Source: Daucus carota subsp. sativus (Eukaryota > Streptophyta > Magnoliopsida > Apiales > Apiaceae). Taken from it: a stretch of DNA of 64,000 nucleotides. The notes below the pieces were generated by a model. The model did no database searches and was not told where the DNA came from. It saw nothing but the letters and a program-made list of their open reading frames with translations. Of the stretch, positions 30,687-45,974 are shown in pieces. Numbering within the stretch: the stretch's first letter is position 1; each line of letters begins with the position of its first letter. The stretch spans positions 48,573,364-48,637,363 of the forward strand of contig NC_030382.2 of the NCBI RefSeq assembly GCF_001625215.2, given 5' to 3'. Made by a program: the position numbers and the translations under genes.

Positions 30687-33600
30687 ATGCACGCATACAA
30701 CAGGCTCCCGAACAGCGGACACACCTCGCCATCTCCCCCAGCTTCTCCTCGCCGTTCTCCTCGCTTCCGTCACGTCCGTACAAAACACGGCCGATTCAAC
30801 TCGCCCACCCCCTCCGCCTCCTCCCCCTCCGCCGCCTCTCCCAGAACTCCATCTCACCGCATTGCTCGCACTCTACTCTCTCTCCTACTCCGTCGCCAGG
30901 GCATCTTTCTATTCGCTCCACTCATTTACATTCTCTGTATGTTGTTTTACATTGGCTCCGTCTCTTTCGACGTCGTTCCGTTCATTAATCACCGCCCTGC
31001 CCCTGGCTCTGTTTATAAGTCTCCTCTGTTTTATGAGAAGCTCAAGAATGAGATGGAAGCCGATACTTCCGCTTCCGATGCGGTTAGTGCTTTAATTATT
31101 TTATTACTACTTGTTAAAATCCTTCATTAGCATCTCCATCTAGTCAATTAGAAGAACCGCATCGAAAGCGGATATGGGTTTAGTGTTTGATTATTGTTAA
31201 AATCCTTTATACGAAAATTACCGGGCACATTTCGAAACGGATATGAGTTTAAGATTAGGTACACGAATCCTAAACGGGTCGGATATGAGTTTCACCTCCA
31301 AGCACATGAAACACGAAAGTACACGGCACGATTGACAGGTCTAGTACCAATTGAATGTTAAAATTAAAAAATATTACTTTATACAAATACGCTTGCATCT
31401 AAATAATAATATAATCAAATGCTATGCTGCATAAGTAAGGCCTTTCACTTGAAACCGCCTTTCAATCTCACCCATTACCACTCACATTGGTGTAAAATGG
31501 ACTTCTTATCCAACTGTAACGTAAAATGGTCCATGTATATGTACTTAAATAAGTATCACATCCCGATATCCTGTGCTGATCTACTCCAGTTAGAGCATGT
31601 TTAAGCTTATAAGGTGGTAGTAACAATGGACGTAAGTTTCGCTTCATTCATCAGCATTACGTTTGAAATGTATTCTCAATTTCTAATAAAAATATATTAG
31701 AAGAATATGAACAGTGAGAAAAGTGGATTGGCGAATACGACAATGACTTGGATAGGATTGACTAGGTTGTACTGTTTCTAGTTTTAGCTTGTAACATGCA
31801 TAACTCTATGTTGAATAACTCTTGCACATGCCAACATGCCGTACTTTTCCTTAAGATTTGGAATTTGAAATTTACTGTTTTCTTCTTTTGGTATCTATGT
31901 TTGACTTGAGCCATTGAATTAACTATAGATTTCAAGTATATGGAAACTTAGCCATAAAGGCGGTCAGTGGAGGCCATGTTTAAACAAGCCTTCTGGAGGT
32001 ATGGAAATGTATTATTATATCATCGAAATAAAGAAGCTATTATGTTTTTATTGTAGTAAAATCTCTTAGTTGGTATCTTCAAAGGGGGTTTGCATAACTC
32101 TGTACGCTGATAACTTCTATAATAGCATACTATTAAGTATTAACTAACATCACTCAATGAATGCGTCTCGCGCCATGGATTTTAACCACATTTACCAGAT
32201 AGGTATACTAGTTGTTTTTTCGAACATATTACTTCTCTGTTGATCAGTTAACAAATGGAGGTCTTGTGATCATCTAAGAACAACCATAACATATTTCATG
32301 CTATTGGAATTGATGACGTGCTCTTCGTCGAGGTTTCTCTTTATCAATCGATTGTGTTCTCATCCGTGATAGAAAACTGGCTGAATAGAATCTTGATCTT
32401 CTGGTCACAATTTTTGTATGCATAAACATATTTACTAGTCATGTAAGTTGGCCCGATCATATTCAAGTCACTCTGAGTTGCACATATCGACATTTATGCT
32501 TCATTATTGATGAATATTGATTTAAGGTAGTTTATCACTGCAGGATTACCTGAATCAAATGGATATATTTTAGTCGAGGCAAATGGTGGCTTGAATCAAC
32601 AGAGGTCATCGGTAATTTATGTGCCTTTTATGCCAATGGCTTATATATATCCAAAACTGCCTTAAACTTTTACACGTAAGGGCTTACGTATTGCATTTTG
32701 GCATGGTTTATATCTGTCTCATAGATATGTAATGCAGTTGCTGTGGCCGCGTATCTTAATGCAACGCTTGTCATTCCGGAGTTTCGTTATCATAGCGTTT
32801 GGAAAGACTCTAGGTGTGTATATATGTTTGTATTTTTTTTTTTTTTTTTGATGATTACAGTGATAGATTGTCTGAATGTGCAATATTTTTGTAATCTTAA
32901 CTTGTTTTGATAAAATTTGTTCCCAGCTGAGCTAGTTGATACGATCTTGCATTAGTTTCATTTGAGTAGATCTCTTTTTACTTAACTATGTAACTGATGT
33001 ATGTTTATGATGTACTATATATGTACACAAACATATACAGTCTATGTGTATATGGTTTAATATCTGACTTGAATGTTATTGCATGTTATACATGGATATA
33101 ATTAGAAATGGGACTGACAATCTCTAATAAAAACAGATGGGATCATACTCAAAGCTATAACATACTTTGCACTAATATAAAATGTTGCTATATTCAGATT
33201 TGTAGACAGTTTGTGTAGGCCATGGTTCTCTGATTCTTGAACATGTAATTATGGTGTTCACTTACTTTACTGTCAAAATTTAAGCAGCTGACTTTCAAGC
33301 TGCCGAAAGGAGATCATATATAGTCGTTATTTATTTGGATTTAATGTTAAACAAACGGTTGATGCACTATTAGCTGTACTAACTTAATTTCCCATTTCCC
33401 GAAAAATTTCATTTTATCTCCTTTATTCTGTGCCGACTGGGATATCTATTGATAGTAAGTAATAAGCGCTTTAAAATATTGAATATTGGCCTGTAGACAT
33501 TATTTATAAATAAAAATTTTACATTTGTTTGCTATACTTATTTTCTTAGCAAATTTACTTGAGTCACTTCTCGGTCGTATTTGTTTTCGTAGATGGTTGT

Positions 33601-36600
33601 AGTACTACAAATTTGAATTTGTTTGCCTCATTTTTCCATGGACAGTGAGTTCAAAGACATCTATGATGAAGATTTTTTCCTTAGGACCTTGAAAAATGAT
33701 GTACGAATTGTCGATAAAATTCCTGGTTACTTGATGGAACGCTACGACATAAACACAAGCAATATACTCAATTTCAGAGTAAAAGCCTGGGCCCCCGTTC
33801 AGTTCTACAAGGAAGAAATTCTTCCCAGGCTACTTGAAGAAAAGTGAGTTCACATGCATATTGCATTTGTCTTTTTTTTCTGTCCCACTTTTCCTCACTC
33901 TTAACCTTCGATATGTATGCGGGATGCACTTCTTGGAGCTGCGATACTCCTATATGGACGTCTAGTTTTTCTAAAACTTTTTTTCAGGGTACCACTGTGC
34001 TAAGTGGATCAAATTACTGTTAAATTTGTGGTTGAACAGGTTGCGCAAATCGCAGCTGTTTGGACCAAAATATACTAGTTAAACATTCTTGAGGTGGATA
34101 ATGAATCTGGATTCTGGAATAATGTAGTTACTTATTGATAATTATCGTCATTTCTACTCGGTATTCCAACAACCAAATTACTGTAAGAGAGATTATATGC
34201 TTCTATCATTAAGTGGGTATGACTTTGGTTGATGTTAAAGTTCTCGACATTCATTTCCTATATGTCACCTGCTATCATATTAGGTATTTGGTCCGATCTA
34301 CTGTGTTCGTGGACAGTTGGAGTTTTTCTATTGCCTATCGAATGTTTCATTTAGTTAAAAACTGTTGGTGTATCATGCTTACTAGTACTACATCATATGT
34401 CTCATCTTTACGGTCTTCTACTATGGGTGAAACACCTGTCTTTCTTTCTAATATATCTCTCCCCGAGTGCAATCTGTCTGTGGTATATATATCTCTGACT
34501 TCTGAATGATATAAATTTTCTTTTTAAAACAGGGTGATAAGGATTTCTCCTTTTGCAAATCGTTTGTCTTCTGATGCTCCTCTACCCGTTCAACGAATTA
34601 GATGCTTAGCAAATTATGAAGCTTTACGGTTTTCTAGTCCTATATTAAGTTTGGGTAAATCTCTGGTTTCAAGGATGAAAAATCACAGCATGAAAAATAA
34701 TGGCACATACATTTCCGTGCATCTTCGTTTTGAGGAGGTTGGTTTTCACTGTGTTGAAGCCTTTTCCCTTGTGTCTATTCTAGGGATTTTTTCTAGAGTA
34801 TGTTGTAGCAAGCATTTATCGTCCTTCTAGTGCAGGATATGGTTGCTTTTTCCTGTTGCGTATATGATGGCGGGAAAAAAGAAGAGGAAGACATGAAAGC
34901 TGCGAGGGAGAGAGGTTGGAGGGGGAAATTTACAAGGGCTGGTCGAGTTATTCGCCCAGGAGCTAACAGGATAGATGGCAAATGTCCACTAACACCTTTA
35001 GAGGTACTTCATGCTTTCTCTATAGCTCATCGAGTAGACATTATGGCATTTAAATATTTTCAATTTTCACAGTTCTCACCAATAATTATTTTGTGCCTAA
35101 ATCGAAAACTTCAGCTAGCTTTTTAATAAATTTTATTGTCTGTTGGGAAATCCTGTTATTGCTACAGTTTCATATCTATATAAACCTAGTTTGTTGTGTA
35201 CTGAATTAGTATTCCATAATTTTAGAATTTGGTCTCCCCTAAACTTTTTGTTCTCTGCAGCTATACTGGGTCACAGTTTCCTCTTGCTTTCAATTTATTG
35301 GGACCATTGTCGAGTGATAAAACTGAATAAACCAAAAGAAATTGTCTTTCTTGACCTTGGAAAAAACTAGATGTGGCAATTGAGATCTAACTTGAATAGA
35401 CCACGCAATTCTTACCTGATAACATCAGTTTTTAGCTATCTATTCCCTACCTGTACCTACATCTTCTTTATCTGGTTCCCTTCGTGGTACAGTAGTTTAC
35501 TACAAACTGGAGTCTATGCTGAATAGATGAGTAGATTTTCTGCGAGAAAAGTTGGAGTTTTTCTATCTCGATATATATATTTTGTGTCTTATGCCACTCC
35601 TGAGAGATAACATATCGGGTTGTCTGCTGAACCCACGTTACAGTTTTACACTTCTATAAAATCTTTGCTATATTACAGTTTAACCATTTACGTTTGCACG
35701 AATATATACATGAACCATCAATGTCTCAAAATGAATGATTTAATCATTAACATTGATGAAATAATCAGTTCAATCATAAATAGATAAAGATATCAAGACA
35801 GCAAATGAGAGTAGCAGTGCCAACATTTTACAAAACAATGACATATTATAGTCTCATATCCAACCTCCTCCCTCTAGCTCTCTTTTAAGTCTCAACCATT
35901 ATACCGTCTATACCAGTGGCGGAGGGAGTAAGAGGCCAGAATAGGTCTTGGCCCTCCCTGAAATTGGGCCAAAAGCCAGTTTTTTTTTTTTTAATTAAGA
36001 CCGATCAGCCCACAACATACTTTGAGTCTTTGACCTAACACACATTATCCAGGTCTCCAGTAAGGAGCAGTAGTAACAGAAAGAAAACAAATAATTTTGA
36101 GAGAGACACTGATGTTGAGTTTGGTTGGAGTGAATGGAATGGAATGAGTATAAATAAATAAAAATAATAATAGAGTGTATGAGGAAGGATTTTGAAAAAA
36201 TGAGCGAGTGCAAATTTTGTATTATAATATTCGAGTAGAAAATAGGTATAATAAGGAATGGAGCATACTTTCACAAAATGGAGGGTTTGAGCTCTAGTTA
36301 AGGGTGATAGGAATGAAATGGTGGAAGGAATGAAGTTATTATACATTTAAATAAATTATAGTTCAAATCTCATTTCATATCTTCCATTTTTATTCACTCC
36401 AACCAAACACAACATGAGAGCATGTAATTGTAATTATATTCTGTTTTTTATTATTTGTTTTTTTGCACTTTTCTAGTTGTAGTTGAGAAAAAAAAATTAT
36501 AGTGTATTTTGGCCCTCCCTCGCATTTTTTCCTGCCTCCGCCACTGGTCTATACATATATAATTGGGTGTCAATAATCTCCCTAATGCATCATCTCCCTC

Positions 36601-36908
36601 CCCCCCTATCATTCCTGTTTTCATCTCATGGGAGGACTAGACATTTTTGTCTGATCTGGACTAAAAAAAATTCTTATTTATTCTTATATGTTTATAATAT
36701 TTTTCTTTATTGTTATATTTATTCTTCCACTTAAACAAGGTGAATACTATTTATAGTTTCAAAGAAATGTCTAGATTAATGTTATTTGTTTTTTATTTTA
36801 ATGATTTGTTTTAATATCTAAACAGTTTTAGTTGTAAATGAAATATTAACTCATTATAAATTACTAGATTGCTTGCACGAGTTAATTTAATATGTTTTCA
36901 TATTATTA

Positions 36909-36969
<61 letters not shown>

Positions 36970-39900
36970 TTCATAGTGTTTATTAATTTAAGATTACTTT
37001 TGTTTAAGACATGTCTTTATATTTGAATAATACACATGTTTTATAATTAGACTAATTATATAATATTATTTATCTCGTTAAGATAGATTTGAGGTACGCT
37101 TATATATATAATTAAATTTGAATATTTATATTTTAATGTGCTCAAGTTAGAATATTTTTCTTAGTAGTTTCATTAAATTATATATTTAATATTCCTCGTT
37201 ACAATTTTTTTTAAAGAAAATTACAATTTGCTTAAAATTAGTTGATAAATGTGCTTTAATTAGAGTAGGTTTAGTTTATAGATGGCATCAATGCAAGTAT
37301 TATGGTATTCCCCCGTCCCAAAATAGTAGTTCCTTAGACTTTTTGCATGTATTTTAATTTAAAGTGCAAAAGATTGATTGAACCTAAATTATTATTTTAA
37401 TTATATTTTTTTTAAATAAAAAAGTAAGATTTAAATTTGAATTCAAAAAAAATAAATCTACTAAGATGTCATATTTAAATCATTAAGATACATGGATTGA
37501 CTAGTATTTTGAGATGAATGGATTATTTAAATACAAATGCGTAAATTAACTTTTTATATTTAATTATATGTAACAAAATATATTTTAAATATGTAAATAT
37601 AAGTTTCAATTTATTTTAAATACATTTAAAAAGTAGGAATTACTTGCTATAGACACAAAATTTAATATATGTATTACATCAATCTTACATTTTTAGTTGC
37701 AAACAAAAAAAATGAATTACATGTTAGTAAAAATGTACTCTTTTTTTTTTTTTGAAAATAGTAAAAATGTACTCTTGATTCTTACGTTTGGGACAGAGAG
37801 TTGACAAGCATTTTAAGGCTCCTAGTCCTAGAGAGTATAGTTTTATAATTTTTTTTGAAAATACACGAACACGAAAGTACATGACTTAATTTCATGTCGG
37901 TTTTGGGTTTACCCATCGGGTACACGACACGACACGAAGTACACGATATGATTAATTAATTATAATAATAGATAATTGATAATAAATAGTAATAACATGA
38001 TTTATCATATATAATTTAATTGTAATAGTAGTTTTTATAAATAACATAGATATAATATCAAATAACATATAAAACTTAATTAAATATCAAATTTTAAAAT
38101 ATTAAAATGTAATTTAATATTCTATTTTTTCATTTAGTGTCATGTACTTTTCGTGTACATTTCGTGTTAAATTTGTGTCGTGTATTTCCAAGCACACAAA
38201 AAATTCGTGTACTTCGTGTCGTGTTATTTCTTTTTTTTCGTGTCATGTTTGAGTTTGGATTTCAAGTACACGAATTCATTCGTGTACGTGTACCAGGTAC
38301 ACGACACGAATTGAGAGGTCTAATATTCACCTTCAAATGCGTGTTAAACAGGGAAAAAATTGTAATGAAATGAGTGGAATGGGGTGGGAGTAATATTTTA
38401 CCTAGTTAATTTTTTAAAAAATATTTAGTATTCATTAATTAAACTAGCTTATAGCCCGTGCATCGCACCAGTGACTTGTAATATTTGTTTGTTTGTTACA
38501 TGTGTTTTAATATTTAACTTTGTTTTGAAGACATATTTACCTCAGAATAATATGTGTCTTATTTTTAGATAGACTTTTTAAATAATTGATTGACGTGTTT
38601 GGGTTAATATATATTTATTCGACATGTTATTTAAGTTTCAAATAATTAGGTCAGTTAAAAGATTTATAAATAAATTGACCCGAGAAATATGTTTTGATGA
38701 GGATGTCAAATGTGCTTTATATATAATCGAAAAGACGCATTAAAATATTTTATAAAATAAGAGGCCCGTGAACGAGACCAAAACTTATAATGTTTCGACT
38801 TTAATAGTATAGTATAAACGAATTGTTTTATGTGAACATATTATTTCATCATTATTCATGCACAAATTAATAGAATAGACAATGTTTTTGTAGGCAACTT
38901 CCACTAGTTTTAGAGCACAAACAAACAAATAGACATATATTACTACTTTGTCAAGGAATTGTAATTGAAGACGACCCGTTATTGTTAGATCATTTGCATC
39001 AGCTACCGGCGCGGGGGGGGGGGGGGGGGGGGGGGGGATGCTAATCACAAGGGGCTAATCGTTAGTGTCGGAAAAGACAACTCAAGCTTCTATGTCATAA
39101 ATAACCTGGAGAAAATATTAAAAAGGAATAGATGTTGATAAAGGTATGAGTTGTTACTTTGTTAGATTCTTAATGAGCATTTTGGTTGATGTAGCAGAGC
39201 GTGTTCCTCTACCATATTCTTGTATTTCTCCTTCTATTTGTTTCATAAAAAAGTTATTTATGACTTTGTAGATTGCCTATTCCATGCCGTGTATATTTTT
39301 TTTAGATGTTTGATGCTTTTAGTTAGTCGGTAGTCGGTCCGCATTCAAACACATGTCTAGAGATCATGGTATTGCAAGGTAGGAATCTAGAAAGAGGGTC
39401 GGTCACTGTTCCTCTAAGCACGAGACAGTAAATTATGACGTAACTTAATATGAATTCTCTTGAACGGTCATACTTGGTATGATACAACTGTTGTTGCTCC
39501 GCCTCATAAAACCAAGATTTAAATAAGAAATTTGACAAAACAATTGTGTTTAGGCAGGAGAGAGTGCTTGAGGGAGGGAGGCGGAGCATATGAAGTTAAA
39601 GTTTTATAATGAGTTGCCATTTTACTTTCCTTTGATGGAGAGTATAGTTCGATTTTTTTGGATTTATGGTCGATCCATTTGTTTCAAGTGTATATTCGTG
39701 CAAATGTGAATGGTAAAGTATAACTTAGCAAGAATCGGATATAGTAACAAGTGTGTATCCTTCACTGTCATCAGGTTGGTTTGATGCTCAGAGGGATGGG
39801 GTTTGACAACACCACATCTATATATTTAGCATCCGGAGAAATATACAACTCGGATACTTATATGGACCCACTATTGGAAATGTTTCCCCTATTACAAACA

Positions 39901-40605
39901 AAAGAGACCCTGGCATCTGAGATGGAACTAGCTCCATTTAAGGTTTGAGAGGTTATAATTACAGTTCCATTTTGTATATGTTACATATCTTGCTTTGACT
40001 CAGATGTATTGTTTTCTAGAATTTCTCTTCAAGGATGGCTGCTATTGATTATACTGTTTGTCTTCATAGCGAAGTGTTTGTGACAACTCAGGGGGGTAAC
40101 TTCCCTCAGTCTATGTTGGGCCATAGAAGATATATTTTTGGTGGACACTCAAAAACAATCAGGCCTGACAAGAGGAAGCTAGTCTTGTTTCTTGACAATC
40201 CTAATATAGGGTATGCATTTATCTCTTGTCTACTGTACAGTTTTACCATTTGGTATATTATATTGGTTACAGTCTTTAAGAAACTAACAGCATTTCCAGC
40301 TTTTTATCCCAGTGAAATAGCTTGAGTATTTGGTCACTATAATTGAATGTAGTTAGATGTTGCCGTCAGTTACAAAAGCCGTATTTAGTTGAGAAGTTGT
40401 TCACAGTTCTATTTTGTCATTAATACACGTCTGTATGCAATTTACCATGTGTTCTTCCAGGTGGACGAATTTTAAGCAGCAGATGCTATTTATGCGAACT
40501 CATAGTGACTTGAAAGGGTTTGAACTTAGGCGACCACATGACTCTATATATTCATTCCCGTGTCCAAATTGCATGTGCCATGTGAATAAAACAGAAGATA
40601 CATAG
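30687..40605 (+). CDS. ESMD1: O-fucosyltransferase family protein (ESMERALDA1-like), complete
   Basis: Ten exons: 30687-31082, 31929-31998, 32544-32611, 32725-32813, 33646-33843, 34533-34737, 34836-35003, 39775-39942, 40020-40210 and 40461-40605; 1698 nt, 565 aa, phases closing. The N-terminus is Ser/Pro/Arg-rich. A signal-anchor ([17 protein letters not shown], about residues 70-92) predicts a type II Golgi protein. The GDP-fucose O-fucosyltransferase domain shows [37 protein letters not shown]-type [34 protein letters not shown] and [23 protein letters not shown]1 acts in cell adhesion linked to pectin; that role is known for the Arabidopsis protein and inferred here. The ATG was chosen as the first after the uORFs. 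Intron 7 (35004-39774) is swollen to 4.8 kb by transposons. The Arabidopsis paralogue next to CPN10 is the main alternative name. Confidence 0.93.
31255..31347. repeat. ACACGAA-rich repeat fragment
   Basis: A short segment in intron 1 of the O-fucosyltransferase gene with GTACACGAATCC, ACACGAAAGTACACGGCACG and a GACAGGTCTAG end. It shares these words with 37855-38325, so it is probably a truncated copy of that repeat. Confidence 0.5.
35914..36546. mobile_element. hAT-type MITE in ESMD1 intron 7
   Basis: CAGTGGCGGAGG at the left and CCTCCGCCACTG at the right form a perfect 12-bp inverted repeat. It is flanked by the 8-bp duplication GTCTATAC (35906-35913, 36547-36554). Subterminal TTGGCCCTCCCT words are also inverted. 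A second MITE is nested inside (36113-36414), so the hAT element proper is about 330 bp. Confidence 0.93.
36113..36414. mobile_element. MITE nested in the hAT MITE
   Basis: The left end TGTTGAGTTTGGTTGGAGTG and right end inverse TGTTGTGTTTGGTTGGAGTG match at 19 of 20 bases. TGA flanks both sides (36110-36112, 36415-36417). A 3-bp duplication suggests a PIF/Harbinger relative, although TGA is not the usual TWA. It is non-coding. Confidence 0.75.
36904..36970. repeat. (ATT)n microsatellite
   Basis: About 22 uninterrupted ATT units in ESMD1 intron 7. Confidence 0.97.
37311..37525. mobile_element. Decayed Stowaway-type MITE
   Basis: CCCCGTCCCAAAATAGTAGTTCCTT on the left is a typical Stowaway end, and the inner body (AAGTGCAAAAGATTGATTG...) fits. 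The right end (TATTTTGAGATGAATGGA) is badly diverged, so the boundary is approximate. Confidence 0.45.
37855..38325. repeat. CACGA-rich partly palindromic repeat
   Basis: Dense ACACGA, CGTGTAC and GACACGA words in both orientations on either side of an AT-rich middle. It contains the near-palindrome GTGTACCAGGTACAC, and ends GAATTGAGAGGTCTAA. Related words occur at 31255-31347. It looks like an interspersed repeat with inverted ends. The class is unknown. Confidence 0.6.
38444..38816 (-). mobile_element. Small non-autonomous Helitron in ESMD1 intron 7
   Basis: On the minus strand it ends GGTGCGATGCACGGGC, then TATAAG and CTAG before T: a hairpin 6 bases before a CTRR terminus. The 5' end resembles TTATACTATACTATTAAAG, a slightly altered Helitron start. 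Confidence 0.65.
39013..39037. repeat. Poly-G run of 25 bases
   Basis: A pure G homopolymer in ESMD1 intron 7, after ACCGGCGC. Runs of this length are error-prone in sequencing and could also form a G-quadruplex. Confidence 0.9.
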
Positions 40606-41166
40606 TGCTTGTGTTTGCGGATGACAGCCGGCCTTTGATACTTTCACTTCTCCGTCAACAAGAGGCAGATACATATGTTTTGTTGGAACTTCAATGATTG
40701 ATTACTCCATAAGGAAGGATACTCAAAATTTTAACTGAAAGTGCTTCTGTTATTGGAAATAATAACAGAATAAGGGGGCATGAGCGGAACTAACATCACA
40801 CGGGGGCATGTGGCAACTGCTGTGCTAAACAAACTGTGAGATGACATATTGCAAATTTGTGATGAATATACAAAGTGCACATATCTTTGTTTTTACTTTT
40901 AGGTAGAGTGTTAATGGTAGTTGCCAGGCGGCTAGAAAATTGTCTCCACTGATCACACAATTTAGCAATCTTAGAACAGTTTTTTTTTTACTCGACAGAA
41001 ATCTTAGGACAGTTTTGATTTTGTAATGATCTTAAATTCATAGCATTTCAAATGATCTTACATTTGTAGTTCTTCTATCATGGGTAGTTGAGTACCGTGT
41101 ACAATGTCTCTTTTATTATATTCGGCACGTATTTGTAAATTTATCGGATTTTGTTATTAACATGTA

Positions 41167-41861
41167 CTCCCTCTGTCCCTCTCATTTCTTTACCGTTACT
41201 AACTATTTTGGGATGTCCCTCTCATTTCTTTACGTTACTATAAATAGTAAGTTTTTTTCATCATTACCCCCACTGTCTTCCCCTATTATCTCATATTTAA
41301 CAATAAAAACTACTATTAGAGCAAGTCCAATGGAGGTGCTAAAGCATGTGCTATTGCTATAATATAGCATCCAAGCACAAAACTCAACTCCAATGGGATG
41401 CTAAACTTGAATGTAAAATAACAAAATGCTATACTTAGTTCTAAATATAGAACCAGGTATAGATGGTGCTATAATTGCCACATAAGCATGCAATTGACAA
41501 AATACATTAATAAAGTAATAGTTACAAATATAGTTATATACTTTAAGATTATGTAATGAGAATATAGATTTATTTGAATATGTTTGGTTCTATTTTACAT
41601 TTATCATTGGATCATAAGTTCTATTTTAGCACCAAAAATCATTTTTTGGTTTCAAATTATAAAAATAGCTACATCTATTTTAACATCACCATTGGACTTG
41701 CTCTTACATCCACTACTTTCCTCCACTATCTCAAATCTATTATTAAATATTGATAGGTCCCGCCACTTTATCCACTTTTCTAATAACTTTACTCATTTTT
41801 TATACATTATCTTGGTCTCCGTGTCCCCCTCCAATGTAATCAATTGAGAGGACGGAGGGAG
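41167..41861. mobile_element. Stowaway MITE carrying a nested PIF MITE
   Basis: Ends CTCCCTCTGTCCCTC and GAGGACGGAGGGAG with TA on both sides (41165-41166, 41862-41863). The outer halves match the Stowaway at 2023-2324 closely. Removing the insert at 41319-41703 and one TTA restores a continuous copy of about 310 bp. Confidence 0.92.
41319..41703. mobile_element. PIF/Harbinger MITE nested in Stowaway
   Basis: Perfect inverted ends GAGCAAGTCCAATG / CATTGGACTTGCTC flanked by TTA (41316-41318, 41704-41706). The uninterrupted Stowaway at 2023-2324 reads ACTATTACACCCACTAC at this point. This confirms both the insertion and its 3-bp duplication. Confidence 0.95.
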
Positions 41862-41996
41862 TATAATATTATGATTTAGTACATTATTAATATTATTTGA
41901 TGGTTGTATTATTATAATAGTTTTCTTGTTATGATGATTTATTTAAAAATTAGATAAAAAATTAGTTGATGTAAAAATTGGTTAAATTGGTACTTA

Positions 41997-42682
41997 GAGC
42001 AAGTCCAATGCTAGATGCTATATATGTATTGCTATTGCTATAATATAGCACCAAAAAGTGTTTTTTGGTGCTAAAATAAAACTTGCACTTCAATGCTAAG
42101 TTCTATAACTAGTTTCAAATTTAACCAACTCATTAACTTTTACCTAACTTCTATAAATTTTATTAAATATCTCAACAAATTCTCCCCATTTTCACAAATT
42201 GTCACCATTTTCTTTTGTCTAGTTTTTTCCCCAGACTACTCCAATGAGCAACTTAAAAAAAGAGTTCAGCGAGGAGATTTCAGTTAAAAAATAGTAACAG
42301 ATTTGCAAGCATGCCGGCCAAAACTTGAGCAAAAGTAAACTTGAGCAGTGGTTTGGTGGGGGAAATGAATATGATTTTAAAACCTTTAAATGCCACCAGG
42401 TAATAGAAAAAATGCAGTGCCAGGTAAAATGCAATTAAAAGAACTGAATTTAGTCATTTTAGGTATTGAATCACATAGGGTAGATGTATAATTCATTAAA
42501 TAGCTAAAGTCATCGATGATGTGGCAACATGAATGGATCCATCCTTGATTTCAAATATAGAACCAAGGATGCATCTATGCATGGATGCATCCAAATATAA
42601 CACCCCTTTGAAGTTGAGTTTTTTACTTTTGATGCTATAATATAGCAATAGAATCAAGTATAGCATTGCATTGGAGTTGCTC
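41997..42682. mobile_element. Second PIF/Harbinger MITE of the GAGCAAGTCCAATG family
   Basis: Ends GAGCAAGTCCAATG and CATTGGAGTTGCTC (one mismatch) with TTA flanks (41994-41996, 42683-42685). Subterminal GCTATTGCTATAATATAGCA words match the nested copy 300 bp upstream. At 686 bp it is longer and may contain a further insertion. Confidence 0.88.
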
Positions 42683-43369
42683 TTAATCGGTAAAAAATCG
42701 ATTAATTATTTGTTCTGGATCTTACAACTTTGAAATTTTGTGGAAGATTTTAAAATTTTGTGGTTATTCATTTTAATTAAATGTTAAAATGTCACTAATT
42801 AGTGTTTTAATCAATTAATTCTCCTCAACTCAATATTCTAACACAAACGCAGGTAACGTAATGTGTATAATTGTCATATGTTATATAAAAATAATATATT
42901 CTAATAAATCATAATTTATATTTATTTTGATTAACTAAATCTGTTATAATTATAATTATTTTATACATATAATAACAGTAAAAATAATTTATCCAACTAA
43001 TCCCAATTTTATCATTTTATTGAGATTATTAATTTGTCAAATATTTATTGACAAGGATTTTTAATTCATCAAAGACATCTATACAATTCATTTTTTCGCA
43101 TTTGATTTAAAAATAAATATTTAACAGATATTTACCGAATATATATCAATTCATGTTTCAATTTTTTCAGTTACATTTTTTAAACTATAATCTTTTTTCT
43201 GAAAATGTTAAGATAAGTCAAATTGCTTGCAATTCAACGCAACCCCGTCAAAAAATAAAATAAAAAATCTAACACCGCCCCGTGCCCACTCTTCTTCCTT
43301 ATCAAACTCTGCCATTTTATATACACTAGTATCATCTTAAATTCTGGATTCGATCATCTATACAACATA

Positions 43370-45974
<2,605 letters not shown>

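Larger units (their letters stand above)
40606..43369. other. Intergenic region with MITE cluster
   Basis: The ESMD1 3' UTR (first few hundred bases), then a Stowaway with a nested PIF MITE, a second PIF MITE of the same family, and the PhyH promoter. A TATATA motif at about 43317 lies 53 bp before the PhyH start codon. I saw no other gene. Confidence 0.7.

Noticed and set aside
30676..31095. Pro/Leu-rich alternative frame over the O-fucosyltransferase first exon
   Set aside because: It is an out-of-frame shadow of a GC-rich exon; the other frame has the family's N-terminus and membrane anchor.
31419..31604. 61-codon frame in ESMD1 intron 1
   Set aside because: Lies within an intron and has no family resemblance.
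38785..39048. Minus-strand frame with a polyproline start
   Set aside because: The prolines are the reading of the poly-G run; no real gene signals.
42219..42434. 71-codon minus-strand frame within the second PIF MITE
   Set aside because: Non-coding MITE interior; no transposase or other domain.
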